DNA of 64,000 bases from positions 1 to 64,000 of the forward strand of contig JBBSLP010000011.1 of NCBI GenBank assembly GCA_038255145.1, given 5' to 3'. The position numbers and the translations under genes are program-made. The notes under the pieces are model-generated. The model did not search any database. It saw nothing but the letters and a program-made list of their open reading frames with translations, and was not told the DNA's origin. Of the stretch, positions 5,667-14,294 are shown one piece after another. Origin of the DNA: WHTX01 sp038255145 (GTDB lineage: Bacteria; Actinomycetota; Acidimicrobiia; Acidimicrobiales; CAIXPF01). The stretch's first letter is position 1. The number at the start of each line of letters is the position of its first letter.

Positions 5667-8561
5667 TCAGCGGCCGCGGGCCACGAAGTCCCCGAAGGCG
5701 CTGCCGGTGTCGTCACCCCAGTCGTGGTCCACGGCCAGTCCCACCCGGGTGGTGCGCAGGCCCTCGGTGCCCGGGTAGAGGTCGTCGAGGCGGCGTTGCA
5801 GCACCAGGGCCCGGCCCACGAGCACGGCGACGTGGTCGCCATCGCTGACGATGCGCAGGGGTACGGGCCCGCCCGACACGACGGCCGGGGGTAGGGCCGC
5901 GGTGACGACGTCGTCGAAGTGGTCGTAGCCCTGGTCCCGGAAGCGCAGGGCCACGGCGGGCCCCCCGGCGTCACCCCCCAGCCTCAGGGTGACGACGAGG
6001 TTGGTGTCGTCGTCCTGCCAGAGGACCAACCCGGCCCGGCACAGGTGGCCGTCGAGGTCGCCCTCGCCCTCGCCGTCGGCGGCTGTCGGTGGGGTGACGG
6101 TGACGGACACGTCGGCAAAGCCGGGCTGGGGCCAGGTCCGGGTGACGAACGTGCGCCCCGGGTTGGGCTCGGCCCGGCTGGCCCGGACCACGACGGCGCC
6201 GTCACCGCCGCGCTCGAGCTGACCCCGGCCCGTCGTGCGCACCCAACCGTCGTCGGGCGATGCGGCCAGCGGGCCCTGGGGTCCGGCGAAGGCGTCGTCG
6301 ACGAGGACCTGGCCACCGCGGTCCTGCCAGGGGGGCCCGGGGTCGATCTCCGGCGGCAGGTCCGTGGCCCTGGGGTGGGCCTCGAAGTCGCGCAGCACGA
6401 CGCTGGCGCCGGGCCCGGCCACCACCCCCACCGCCCGCCCGGTGGCCAGGCGCCCGTCGGTACGTGAGAACAGATGGCGTCCCTCGAGGTGGACGCGCAT
6501 GGTCGAGCCGTCGTCGAGGACCGAGAGGCCCCAGCTCCCCGCCGCTTCGAGGTGGGTGGCGACGCTGTCGACGACGTCCCACCGGCCCGCGGTGGACAGC
6601 TGCAACTCGGCCCGGTCGCTCCACACCACCACCCGCCAGCCGGCGTCGCCGTCGGTCGACGCCCGCCACACCAGCCCGGCCCGGCCCGCACCGGCGAAGC
6701 GGGCCGCCGTGTGCACGACCACGTGGCACAACCCGGCCGGTTCGCTCAGCTCGACCAGGGCGACAGACCCGTCGTCGCCGGCCGCGGCCCCGTCGTCGCC
6801 GCGCGTGAGCGAGCCGTCGACCACCCGCCACGATCCGCCCCGCGCCGCCGGGGAGCCGTCCACATCCTGGCCCGGGCGCCGGCCTGTGACCGCGTCCCCA
6901 TCGTGGCCGCCGTCGAAGCTGTCGGCGGCGAGGGCGGTGCCCCAGCCGTCGAGGGCGGGCACGTGGCGCACGAGCACGCCGTCGAGGCGGGTGCTGGCCG
7001 CGGTCTCGGCCGTGGGCCGCCCCACCTGTACCGAGGCCCACACCAGCTCGTCCGTGCCGGCGTGGTCGATGGCCACGGGGGTCATGCGGGGGTGGCCGAC
7101 GAGACCGGTGGTGTCGTCCAGCGACGACACGTAGTAGACGGCCCCCCGCTCCCGCAGGGCGACGATGTAGGTCACGGGGACCTCGGCCATGGCGTCGCGC
7201 GCCGTGAGCGTGGTCGCGCCCACCCGGGCGGCCACCGCCCCGCCTGGGCCCACCAGGACGCTGTTGCCGCTGGTGGCGGGGTTGCGGGGGGCGATCTCGG
7301 GCTGGAAGCCCACGGCCAGCTCGGCGGTGGCGTCCACGACGGCGGGGTGGCGGTGGGGGAGGGCGGCGGGCACGGCGCCGAGCACCCGCCCCAGGCCCCG
7401 ACGTGGCGCCTCGACCGGTCGGGCGCCCGCCGGCTCCTGGAGGACCTCGGTGGCCGCGGCCAGGGCGAGCCCGCCTCGGCGACGGAAGGGACCCAGGGCC
7501 ACACCGGGCACCGCCCACCCCGGCTGGGTGGGGACGACGAGACGGGATCCGCCGGCCTCGGTGGCCTCCTCGAGCACGGCCACCTCGGGAACCGCAGCCA
7601 CCTCGGGAACCGCAGCCACCTCGCCCTCGCCGTCGGCTGGGGCGCCGCCGGCCTCGGTGGCCTCGGTGGCGTCGGTGGTCGCCGCCACGGGGAAGAACAC
7701 CTCCCAGTCGGCGGTGAAGGCGTCGATCCAGCCGTCGGCGAACACGGCCCAGGTGGGCTCACCGGTGACGTTGGTCGTCTGGGTCGTGTAGCGGGTGAAG
7801 GCCTCCCGCTTGAGGTCGGCGAACCCCGTCGTGGACACCAGTCGGGCCGCGGGCAGGCTCAGGCCCTCGAACACGTCGGGCAGCAGGCCGCGGGCGTGCT
7901 CGCGGGGGCCGGCCAGCGGGTGTGAGGTCCACGGCCCGTCAGCCCAGAACCACACCGGATAGGCCAGGACCAGGGCCGGACCTCCCGCCTTGGCCATGGC
8001 CGCGACCACGGCGTGGTGGACCATCTGGTGGTCGACGTGCCAGTCGTGCTCCGAGGTGACGAGTACCTCTTCGGGGTCGAGCTCGGTGATCAGCGCGGCC
8101 AGGGTGTCCACCAGTTCGTCGAAGCAGCGGTCCAGCGTCTGCTCCTCGAAGCCCAGGACGCGCAGGTGGCCGTCCTCCACGCCGAGCAGGGAACAGGCGT
8201 CGATGGACTCGTCGCGCCGCCGCGATGCCAGCTCGCTGGGGGCCATGACGGCACTGGTGTGCGAGTGGCGCCCGTCGGTGACGATGACCACGTCGACCTG
8301 GGTGCCCGCGGCCCGCTTGCGGGCCACGGCCGCGCCACAACCGATGGTCTCGTCGTCGGGGTGGGGGGCCACGACCAGGCAGCGGCGGACAGTGGAGGCG
8401 GCCGTGTCGTCGATCCCCCGCTGCACCACCCAGCGCCGCCACCCCCGGCGCACGGGCTGCTTGGTCAGGCGCAGGGCCAACCCGGCCGCCCGTCGGGTCT
8501 GACGGACGAGGACGTCGGGGGAGGACGTCAACGACCTGGGCAGTGACCTGGGTAGTGCCAT
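5667..8561 (-). CDS. PIG-L family deacetylase fused to two LamG-like domains
   Basis: A 964-residue protein and the last gene of the minus-strand glycan operon. Residues about 55-330 form a PIG-L/LmbE zinc-dependent N-acetyl-sugar deacetylase domain with PHPDDE (66-71) and HVDH (175-178) metal ligands. After an Ala/Glu/Pro-rich linker with short repeats comes a beta-rich half of about 600 residues. It contains two segments resembling LamG/3-keto-disaccharide-hydrolase (concanavalin-like) folds, beginning near DSFDGG and DDAFAG. No signal peptide is seen. ATG 8561 is preceded by GAGAGG on the minus strand. It may deacetylate a glycan or precursor made by the upstream genes; the substrate is unknown. 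Confidence 0.85.
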   Translation of the reverse strand: MALPRSLPRSLTSSPDVLVRQTRRAAGLALRLTKQPVRRGWRRWVVQRGIDDTAASTVRRCLVVAPHPDDETIGCGAAVARKRAAGTQVDVVIVTDGRHSHTSAVMAPSELASRRRDESIDACSLLGVEDGHLRVLGFEEQTLDRCFDELVDTLAALITELDPEEVLVTSEHDWHVDHQMVHHAVVAAMAKAGGPALVLAYPVWFWADGPWTSHPLAGPREHARGLLPDVFEGLSLPAARLVSTTGFADLKREAFTRYTTQTTNVTGEPTWAVFADGWIDAFTADWEVFFPVAATTDATEATEAGGAPADGEGEVAAVPEVAAVPEVAVLEEATEAGGSRLVVPTQPGWAVPGVALGPFRRRGGLALAAATEVLQEPAGARPVEAPRRGLGRVLGAVPAALPHRHPAVVDATAELAVGFQPEIAPRNPATSGNSVLVGPGGAVAARVGATTLTARDAMAEVPVTYIVALRERGAVYYVSSLDDTTGLVGHPRMTPVAIDHAGTDELVWASVQVGRPTAETAASTRLDGVLVRHVPALDGWGTALAADSFDGGHDGDAVTGRRPGQDVDGSPAARGGSWRVVDGSLTRGDDGAAAGDDGSVALVELSEPAGLCHVVVHTAARFAGAGRAGLVWRASTDGDAGWRVVVWSDRAELQLSTAGRWDVVDSVATHLEAAGSWGLSVLDDGSTMRVHLEGRHLFSRTDGRLATGRAVGVVAGPGASVVLRDFEAHPRATDLPPEIDPGPPWQDRGGQVLVDDAFAGPQGPLAASPDDGWVRTTGRGQLERGGDGAVVVRASRAEPNPGRTFVTRTWPQPGFADVSVTVTPPTAADGEGEGDLDGHLCRAGLVLWQDDDTNLVVTLRLGGDAGGPAVALRFRDQGYDHFDDVVTAALPPAVVSGGPVPLRIVSDGDHVAVLVGRALVLQRRLDDLYPGTEGLRTTRVGLAVDHDWGDDTGSAFGDFVARGR
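7580..7623 (-). repeat. 18-bp in-frame tandem repeat in the PIG-L linker
   Basis: The plus-strand unit CCACCTCGGGAACCGCAG occurs at 7580-7597 and 7598-7615, with an 8-bp partial copy to 7623. On the coding strand it encodes repeated AAVPEV units in the linker between the deacetylase and the LamG-like half, a position tolerant of length change. Confidence 0.8.
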
Positions 8562-8587
8562 GGGGGGAACCTCTCGATCGGCGCCGC

Positions 8588-10072
8588 TCAGCGGGCCATG
8601 CGACGGATGCGGCCCAGCTCGGCCCGGGGCACCCCGATGATGACGTAGACCACGAGGACCAGGGGGCCGGCCACGGCGATGTCGACCAGGTCGGGCCGCA
8701 ACCCCAGCATGGCCGCGGTGCCGACGGCTCCGGCCACACCGGCACCGATCAGGGGTCGCACCAGGGGGCGACCCAGGGCCCCGAGCCGGATGCCCACGCC
8801 CTTGATGGCCGACAGGTGCAGGGGCAGGGCCCAGAACACGGCGATGATCGTGTGGGCCACGGCCACACCGACGATGCCCCCGGTCGCCGCGCCGATCCAC
8901 AGGGAGGGGATGACGGCGATCAGCCACAGGACCTGCAGGCGCAGGGTGGTGCGCGACCGCCCCAGCGACAGCAGCAGGTCGAACATGAGGCCCACGGTGA
9001 CCCGCACGGCTCCGAGCACGATCAGCCAGCTGAGCACGTGTCCCGCGGCGGTGGAATCGGCGCCGTAGAGGATGCGCACCAGTGGGCTGGCCAGCACGGC
9101 GATGCCCGTGCACACCAGCAGCAGCAGGGTCAGCAGCATGGTCATGGAGCGGCCGAACATGGCCGTCAGGTGGGCCCGGTCCCCCGACAGCTGGCTGAAC
9201 CCGGCCACGGACACCTTGCGGATGGCCTGGGTGACGAGGGTCGACGGCCACGAGGACACGTTGAAGGCCAGGGCGTAGTAGCCCAGTGCCACCGCCCCCA
9301 GCCGGTTGCCGATGATGATGTAGTCCACGTTGAGCAGGGTCAGCTCGACCAGGGTGGTCACGGCCAGGGGGAAGCCGAAGGCGAGCAGCCGACGGGCGTG
9401 GCCCCGGTCCCAACCGGGGCGGGGCCGCTTCGGGGCGGAGAAGAAGACGATGCCGCCGGTGATCACGGCGGCGGCGACCGTGCCCACGGCCGGGGCCCAG
9501 GCCCCGGCGCCCGCCGCGGCCAGGGCCAGGGACAGGCCCACGTTGACGGGTAGGCCGGCCAGGTCAGCGATGGACGAGCGGCTGTGCTTGAAGGCCCGGA
9601 ACAGGAGGGCCCGGGGGGTGGTGCTGACCCCGTCGATGAGCAGCATGAACGCCATCAGCCGCAGGGGTCCGGCCGCGGCCTCGTTGCCGCTGAGGTGGGC
9701 CAGCCAGCCGGCCCCGGCGAAGCAGGCCAGGAAGCACACCGCCGTGGTGCACCACACGATGGTGGTGGCCGTGCGGGCCGCCCGCAGCACGTCGTCGCCC
9801 GTCCAGCGCACGATGGTGAGGACCTGGCCCAGGTCGTTGAAGGAGATGAGGATGTTGATGACGGCCAGGGCGAAGGCGTAGACGCCGTAGTTCTCGGCGT
9901 CGAGCAGCCGGAACAGGAAGATGCCCGAGATCACGGACACGAAGCGCACGCCGAGCTGGCTGAACAGGCTCCAGCGCAGCCCGGCCTTGACCCCGCTGCT
10001 GACGTCGGGGCGGCCACCTTCGGGGGCCACGGCGTCGCCCGCCGGCGCGACGGGGTCGATGGGGGCGGTCAC
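8588..10072 (-). CDS. oligosaccharide flippase (Wzx-like, MOP superfamily)
   Basis: A 494-residue integral membrane protein with about 12-14 hydrophobic helices after a Pro/Ala-rich cytoplasmic N-terminus. The opening SLFSQLGVRFVSVISGIFLFRLLDAENYGVYA is typical of polysaccharide biosynthesis/MATE-like flippases that move lipid-linked oligosaccharides across the cytoplasmic membrane. It starts at GTG 10072, about 200 nt after the nucleotide-sugar dehydrogenase gene, and ends 26 nt before the deacetylase gene. It is the only transporter in the operon. No O-antigen-type polymerase is visible here, so it may export a finished unit or work with genes elsewhere. Confidence 0.88.
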   Translation of the reverse strand: MTAPIDPVAPAGDAVAPEGGRPDVSSGVKAGLRWSLFSQLGVRFVSVISGIFLFRLLDAENYGVYAFALAVINILISFNDLGQVLTIVRWTGDDVLRAARTATTIVWCTTAVCFLACFAGAGWLAHLSGNEAAAGPLRLMAFMLLIDGVSTTPRALLFRAFKHSRSSIADLAGLPVNVGLSLALAAAGAGAWAPAVGTVAAAVITGGIVFFSAPKRPRPGWDRGHARRLLAFGFPLAVTTLVELTLLNVDYIIIGNRLGAVALGYYALAFNVSSWPSTLVTQAIRKVSVAGFSQLSGDRAHLTAMFGRSMTMLLTLLLLVCTGIAVLASPLVRILYGADSTAAGHVLSWLIVLGAVRVTVGLMFDLLLSLGRSRTTLRLQVLWLIAVIPSLWIGAATGGIVGVAVAHTIIAVFWALPLHLSAIKGVGIRLGALGRPLVRPLIGAGVAGAVGTAAMLGLRPDLVDIAVAGPLVLVVYVIIGVPRAELGRIRRMAR

Positions 10073-10103
10073 GGCGTGCTGGTCATCGGGTCGCGGTCAG
10101 GGT

Positions 10104-10127
10104 CGCCATCACGTTCGCCATCACGTT
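10104..10127. repeat. 12-bp tandem duplication in the intergenic region
   Basis: CGCCATCACGTT occurs twice in tandem (10104-10115 and 10116-10127) and is followed by the related CGCGGTCATCGCC. It lies in the 194-bp gap between the dehydrogenase and flippase genes. No other feature is visible in that gap. Confidence 0.7.
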
Positions 10128-10266
10128 CGCGGTCATCGCCTCACCAGCTTGGTCCGCGCGGCCGCCGCCGCCACGCCGGGGGGCGGGACGGCGGCGTTGC
10201 GCTCGGGTCGGTTGGGCCCCGGCCATGATGACCCGAGGAGGTTCCCGGGGGATCAGCGCGATCGGC

Positions 10267-11580
10267 TCACAGCCGTTCGAGGTTGCCGCCGGAGGGCCGT
10301 CCGCCGGCGTTCACGGCATCGAACACGGCCGGGGCCTTGGCCAGCACCTGGTCGACGTCCAGCTCCCGGTGCCCGACGAGCAGCAGGACCAGGTCGGAGC
10401 CGGCCAGCTCGGCGTCGGTCATCTCCACCGACTTGAGCTCCTGGTCACCGACCCGCAGGGTGGGGACACGGGGGTCGCTGTAGCTGACCTCGGCGCCGGC
10501 GTTGGCCAGCAGCTCCATCACCCGCACCGAGCGGGAGTTGCGCATGTCGGCCACGTTGGGCTTGAAGGCGGCCCCATAGCAGAGGATGCGGGAGCCGTGC
10601 AGGGGCTTGCCCTGGTCGTTGAGCAGGGTGTTGACCCGGCCCACCACGTAGTCGGCCATGCGCAGGTTGGTGTCCGCAGCCAGGTCGATGAACTTGGTGG
10701 TGAAGTCCACCCGGCGGGCGGCCCACGACAGGTAGTAGGGGTCCACGGGGATGCAGTGGCCACCGGGGCCGATGCCGGGGTAGAAGGCCTGGAAGCCGAA
10801 GGGCTTGGTGGCCGCCCCGTCGATGACCTCCCACAGGTCGATGCCCATCTCGTGGCACAGCACCGACAGCTCGTTGACCAGGGCGATGTTGACGGCCCGG
10901 TACGTGTTCTCCAGGAGCTTGGCCAGCTCGGCCGCCTCGGGCGAGGACAGCTGGCGGACCAGGCCCTCGCGCTCCATGGCCGACTCGAGCAGCGTGGACG
11001 CCAGCTCGGTCGAGGGGTCGTCGATGCCGCCCACCAGCTTGGGGGTGTTGCGCAGGCCCCAGTGGGGGTTGCCGGGGTCGACCCGCTCGGGCGAGAAGGC
11101 CAGCCAGAAGTCGGTGCCCGCCACCAGGCCCGAGCTCTCCAGCGTGGGCTGGACGATCTCGCGGGTGGTGCCCGGGTAGGTGGTGGACTGCAGGATCACC
11201 AACATGCCCGGGTGGATGCCGGCCAGCAGGGTCCGGGCTGCGGACTGCACGTAGGACAGGTCGGGCGTCTTGGCCGAGTCGAACGGCGTGGGCACGGCGA
11301 TGAACACGGCATCGGCCCGGCCCAGGTCGGCGGCCTCGGTGGTGGCGCCGAAGCGGCCGGCGGCCAGCATGTCGGCCACCCGCGTGGTCCCGACGTCCTC
11401 GATGTGGCTGTGGCCGTTGTTCAGCGCGGCGATGCGCTCGGCGTCCACGTCGAAGCCGATCGTGGTGTAGCCGGCCTCGGCGAAGCCGATGACCAGGGGC
11501 AGACCCACGTAGCCGAGGCCGACGACCCCGATGGTGAGGTCACGCCGCCCGATGCGGTCGAGGAACTCCTGCTTGTCCAT
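10267..11580 (-). CDS. nucleotide-sugar (UDP-HexNAc/UDP-glucose type) 6-dehydrogenase
   Basis: A 437-residue member of the UDP-glucose/GDP-mannose dehydrogenase superfamily, oxidising C6 of a nucleotide sugar to a uronic acid with two NAD+. The N-terminal Rossmann motif is VVGLGYVGLPLVIGF. The catalytic Cys lies in GPGGHCIPVDPYYLSW, the form typical of the WbpA/WecC (UDP-N-acetylhexosamine) branch. The C-terminal UDP-binding domain starts near ILCYGAAFKPNVADMRNS. The ATG at 11580 begins MDKQEFLDRIGRRDLTIGVVG. It lies 50 nt after the epimerase gene in the same operon. The exact sugar substrate cannot be fixed from sequence. Confidence 0.9.
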   Translation of the reverse strand: MDKQEFLDRIGRRDLTIGVVGLGYVGLPLVIGFAEAGYTTIGFDVDAERIAALNNGHSHIEDVGTTRVADMLAAGRFGATTEAADLGRADAVFIAVPTPFDSAKTPDLSYVQSAARTLLAGIHPGMLVILQSTTYPGTTREIVQPTLESSGLVAGTDFWLAFSPERVDPGNPHWGLRNTPKLVGGIDDPSTELASTLLESAMEREGLVRQLSSPEAAELAKLLENTYRAVNIALVNELSVLCHEMGIDLWEVIDGAATKPFGFQAFYPGIGPGGHCIPVDPYYLSWAARRVDFTTKFIDLAADTNLRMADYVVGRVNTLLNDQGKPLHGSRILCYGAAFKPNVADMRNSRSVRVMELLANAGAEVSYSDPRVPTLRVGDQELKSVEMTDAELAGSDLVLLLVGHRELDVDQVLAKAPAVFDAVNAGGRPSGGNLERL

Positions 11581-11630
11581 CTTCTGCCCTTCTGGTCCGG
11601 TCGGCTGTCCTGCTGGCACCGATGCCGGGG

Positions 11631-12602
11631 TCACGCGTACGTCTGCTTCCACCACTCGAGCGTGCGGCCCAGGCCCTCGTCGAGGTCGACGCGGGGCTCC
11701 CAGCCCAGCAGCTCCTTGGCCCGGCTCACGTCGGGGACCCGACGACCGGTGTCTTCGAACCCCTTGCCGAAGCGCTCCTCGTAGGACATGAAGCGCAGCT
11801 CCTGGGTGGAGCCGATGAGGCGGTTGATGCGCCCGGCCAGTTCGAGGATGGAGACCTCGTTGGGGTTGCCCAGGTTGATGACGGTGCCCTCCGTGGCCGT
11901 GGACATCCCCGCGTCGAAGGTGCCCCGCACGGTGTCGTCCACGAAGGTGAAGCACCGGGTCTGCTGGCCGTCGCCGTACACGGTCAGCGGCTGGCCCGAG
12001 AGCGCCTGGCCCATGAAGGCGGCGACCACGGTGCCGTAGCCCCGGGGGTCGATGCGGGGGCCGTAGGAGTTGAAGTAGCGCACCGCGGTCACGGGCAGGC
12101 CGTGCGCGGCGTAGGCGAAGGCCAGGTGCTCGTCGATGGCCTTGGCCGTGGAGTAGCCCCAGCGGTGGATCAGGGTGGAGCCCAGCACGCGGTCGTCGTC
12201 CTCGAACATGGGGATCTTGGCCGTCTTGCCGTACACCTCGGACGTCGAGGCCACCAGCACCTTGCGCCACCAGCGGAAGCAGGCGCCGAGGACGACCTCG
12301 GTGCCCCGGGCGTTGGTGAGCAGGGATTCGAGGGGGCGGTCGACGATGTGCTTGACGCCCACCGCCGCGGCCAGGTGGTATACCAGGTCGGTCCGCTCGA
12401 CGAGGCGGTCCACGAGGGCCTCGTCCAGGATCGAGCCGTTCACGAACGTGATCCGGTCGAGGCAGTGGGCGAGGTTGGCGATCTTGCCGGTGGACAGGTT
12501 GTCGAGCACCGTGACCTCGTGCCCGTGGTCCAGGAGCATGTCGACCAGGTTGGAGCCGATGTAACCGGCCCCGCCGGTGACGAGCACGCGCATCGCGGTC
12601 AT
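11631..12602 (-). CDS. NAD-dependent nucleotide-sugar epimerase/dehydratase (extended SDR)
   Basis: A 323-residue extended short-chain dehydrogenase with the NAD motif VTGGAGYIGSNL at the N-terminus. The catalytic region includes ASTSEVYG and the YxxxK motif YSTAK, followed by RYFNSYGPRIDPRGYG. It resembles UDP-glucuronate decarboxylase/UDP-glucose epimerase-type enzymes. Its ATG overlaps the stop codon of the upstream glycosyltransferase gene as ATGA (12599-12602), so the two are likely translationally coupled. It probably supplies an activated sugar for the same surface glycan; whether it epimerises or decarboxylates is undecided. Confidence 0.88.
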   Translation of the reverse strand: MTAMRVLVTGGAGYIGSNLVDMLLDHGHEVTVLDNLSTGKIANLAHCLDRITFVNGSILDEALVDRLVERTDLVYHLAAAVGVKHIVDRPLESLLTNARGTEVVLGACFRWWRKVLVASTSEVYGKTAKIPMFEDDDRVLGSTLIHRWGYSTAKAIDEHLAFAYAAHGLPVTAVRYFNSYGPRIDPRGYGTVVAAFMGQALSGQPLTVYGDGQQTRCFTFVDDTVRGTFDAGMSTATEGTVINLGNPNEVSILELAGRINRLIGSTQELRFMSYEERFGKGFEDTGRRVPDVSRAKELLGWEPRVDLDEGLGRTLEWWKQTYA

Positions 12603-13903
12603 CCTTTCGTGATGGCAGCCGCTGGCGGGGGGGCCGCGGTGCCGGGTTCGCGCTTACCTATCGGCAGGGCGCGGGCCAGGCTGAGCGGAACACCTATCAG
12701 CTGCGAGCGCCGTCTCCGAGCGGGCTTGGCCCCCTCGAGCACACGCCGGTAGGCGTCCTCGAAGGCGTCGGCCGTGGCCCGGGGACCGAAGCGCCCATCG
12801 ACCACCGACCGTCCCGCTGCACCCATGCGTGAACACAACGCCGGGTCGGCCAGCAGCTTGCACAGGCTGGCCACGAAACCGGCATCATCGTGCTGGGCGG
12901 GGAAGAAGCCGGTGACGCCGTCGGTGGTGTAATCGTCGATGGCGGGGAGCCGCAGGGCGACGACGGGAAGCCTCGCCGCCATGGCCTCGCCCACGACGAG
13001 GGCGAACGTCTCGGTCGCCGACGCGAAGGCGAACACGTCCGCCCCCGCCAGCACCGCAGCCACGTCCCGGCGTTGGCCCAGGAAGCGCACACGATGGCCG
13101 AGGTCGAGCTCGCGCACCCGGGCCTCGAGGGCGCCACGGAGGGGCCCGTCGCCCACCAGCACGAGCTGGGCTGCGGGCACGTGCCCGTTGACCTGGGCGA
13201 ACGCCTCGACGAGGCGGTGGTGACCCTTGCCCTCGGCCAGCCGGGACACGTTGACGACCACGGGCCCGGGCCCCAGGCCGAGCTGCGCCCGCCAGGCGCG
13301 GTCGTCGTGGGCCGCGGCGGCCACGTCGAACGCCCCGGCGTCGATGGTGTGGTCCATGCCCCGCACGGGCTGGGACACGAAGGGCCGGAAGGCATCGGCC
13401 ACGGGGGTGGAGTCGGCCAGGTACTCGCGCACGGCGCGGTGCTCGGTCGCGTCACGCACCGTGGCCGTCACCCGGTTGCGGGCCCGGCGCGAGCGGGAGG
13501 CGCCGGTCAGGTGGTGGGTGCCCAGGTGCCGCCACTCCGAGTGCAGGTGGCACAGGGCGGGCACGGCGGCCACCGCAGCGGCGGCCAGGCCCACCCGGCG
13601 GTCCTCGGGCCCGTGCACGTGCACGAGGTCGATGCCGTCGCGACGGAGCAGGGCAGCCAGGCGGGCCACGGTGAGGGGGCGGCGGCGCTGGTCGTGGTGC
13701 AGGTCGACGGGGGTGGCGCCCAAGGCGCGGAAGTCGTCCAACAGGTCGGCCGGCTCGGGGTGCAGCGTGGCCACCCGCACGTCGAACCGGCTCTGGTCCC
13801 GGGCCTGCAGGTAGCTGCGCACGATGATCTGGCCACCCCCGAGGGCCAGGTCGGGAAGGGTGAGCAGGATGCGATGGGGTCGCCCCGTGCCGGGTGCGGT
13901 CAT
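12599..13903 (-). CDS. GT4-family glycosyltransferase
   Basis: A 434-residue GT-B glycosyltransferase and first gene of the minus-strand glycan operon. The N-terminal acceptor half contains LPDLALGGGQIIVRSYLQ; the donor half contains VVVNVSRLAEGKGHHRLVEAF, LVLVGDGPLRGALEARV and an E-x7-E-like motif ATETFALVVGEAMA. The C-terminal 35 residues are basic and Pro/Ala-rich. ATG 13903 is chosen because GAGGGG lies 4-9 nt upstream on the minus strand; the frame is open farther upstream but without a good start. It probably adds a sugar to a lipid carrier or glycan assembled with the epimerase and dehydrogenase downstream. The donor sugar is unknown. Confidence 0.88.
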   Translation of the reverse strand: MTAPGTGRPHRILLTLPDLALGGGQIIVRSYLQARDQSRFDVRVATLHPEPADLLDDFRALGATPVDLHHDQRRRPLTVARLAALLRRDGIDLVHVHGPEDRRVGLAAAAVAAVPALCHLHSEWRHLGTHHLTGASRSRRARNRVTATVRDATEHRAVREYLADSTPVADAFRPFVSQPVRGMDHTIDAGAFDVAAAAHDDRAWRAQLGLGPGPVVVNVSRLAEGKGHHRLVEAFAQVNGHVPAAQLVLVGDGPLRGALEARVRELDLGHRVRFLGQRRDVAAVLAGADVFAFASATETFALVVGEAMAARLPVVALRLPAIDDYTTDGVTGFFPAQHDDAGFVASLCKLLADPALCSRMGAAGRSVVDGRFGPRATADAFEDAYRRVLEGAKPARRRRSQLIGVPLSLARALPIGKREPGTAAPPPAAAITKG

Positions 13904-14086
13904 CGTCCCCCCTCGTTGTGACGTCCTCGTTGCCGCGAACGTTGCCAGCAGGTCACAGATGCTGGGGCGAGTATGGCCCGCTCCCGCTGGCCCGTGACGC
14001 CGAGAGGTCATCTACAGTGGACGGCCTAGCCGGAGTTGGGCGGGCCTTCCCTCGCGGGCGGCCCCTGGATGGGCACGGGTTGGGGC

Positions 14087-14278
14087 ATGACGAACGACGC
14101 TCGTGGCGGGTTCCTGACCGTGGCCGAGGTGGCCGTACAACTGCGGGTGTCGACGATGACCGTCTACCGGTTGATCCGTTCCGAGGATCTGACCGCGGCC
14201 CGCATCGGCCGGTCGTACCGCCTTCGCCAGGCCGACATCGACGCCTTCCTCGACAAGCGCTTCACCCGGGCGGGCTGA
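14087..14278 (+). CDS. small excisionase-type HTH protein (Rv0500A-like)
   Basis: A 63-residue protein that is almost entirely a MerR/excisionase-type winged HTH: FLTVAEVAVQLRVSTMTVYR then RIGRSYRLRQADIDAFLD. It strongly resembles mycobacterial Rv0500A and more distantly BldC, both small actinobacterial DNA-binding proteins and not phage excisionases. There is no phage or integrase gene nearby. ATG 14087 is used; ATG 14069 would add six residues. It stands alone between the divergent glycan operon and the SAM hydrolase-family gene 16 nt downstream, with which it may be co-transcribed. Confidence 0.85.
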   Translation: MTNDARGGFLTVAEVAVQLRVSTMTVYRLIRSEDLTAARIGRSYRLRQADIDAFLDKRFTRAG

Positions 14279-14294
14279 GGGTGGCCCACCACCG

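Noticed and set aside
5667..9413. Single 1248-codon minus-strand protein covering the deacetylase and part of the flippase
   Set aside because: The extra 280 codons are the wrong frame of the flippase gene. A good ATG with GAGAGG at 8561 marks the real deacetylase start, and the flippase has its own intact frame.
14087..14278. Phage excisionase marking a mobile element
   Set aside because: The HTH protein matches the chromosomal actinobacterial Rv0500A type. No integrase, att-like repeat or phage gene is nearby.
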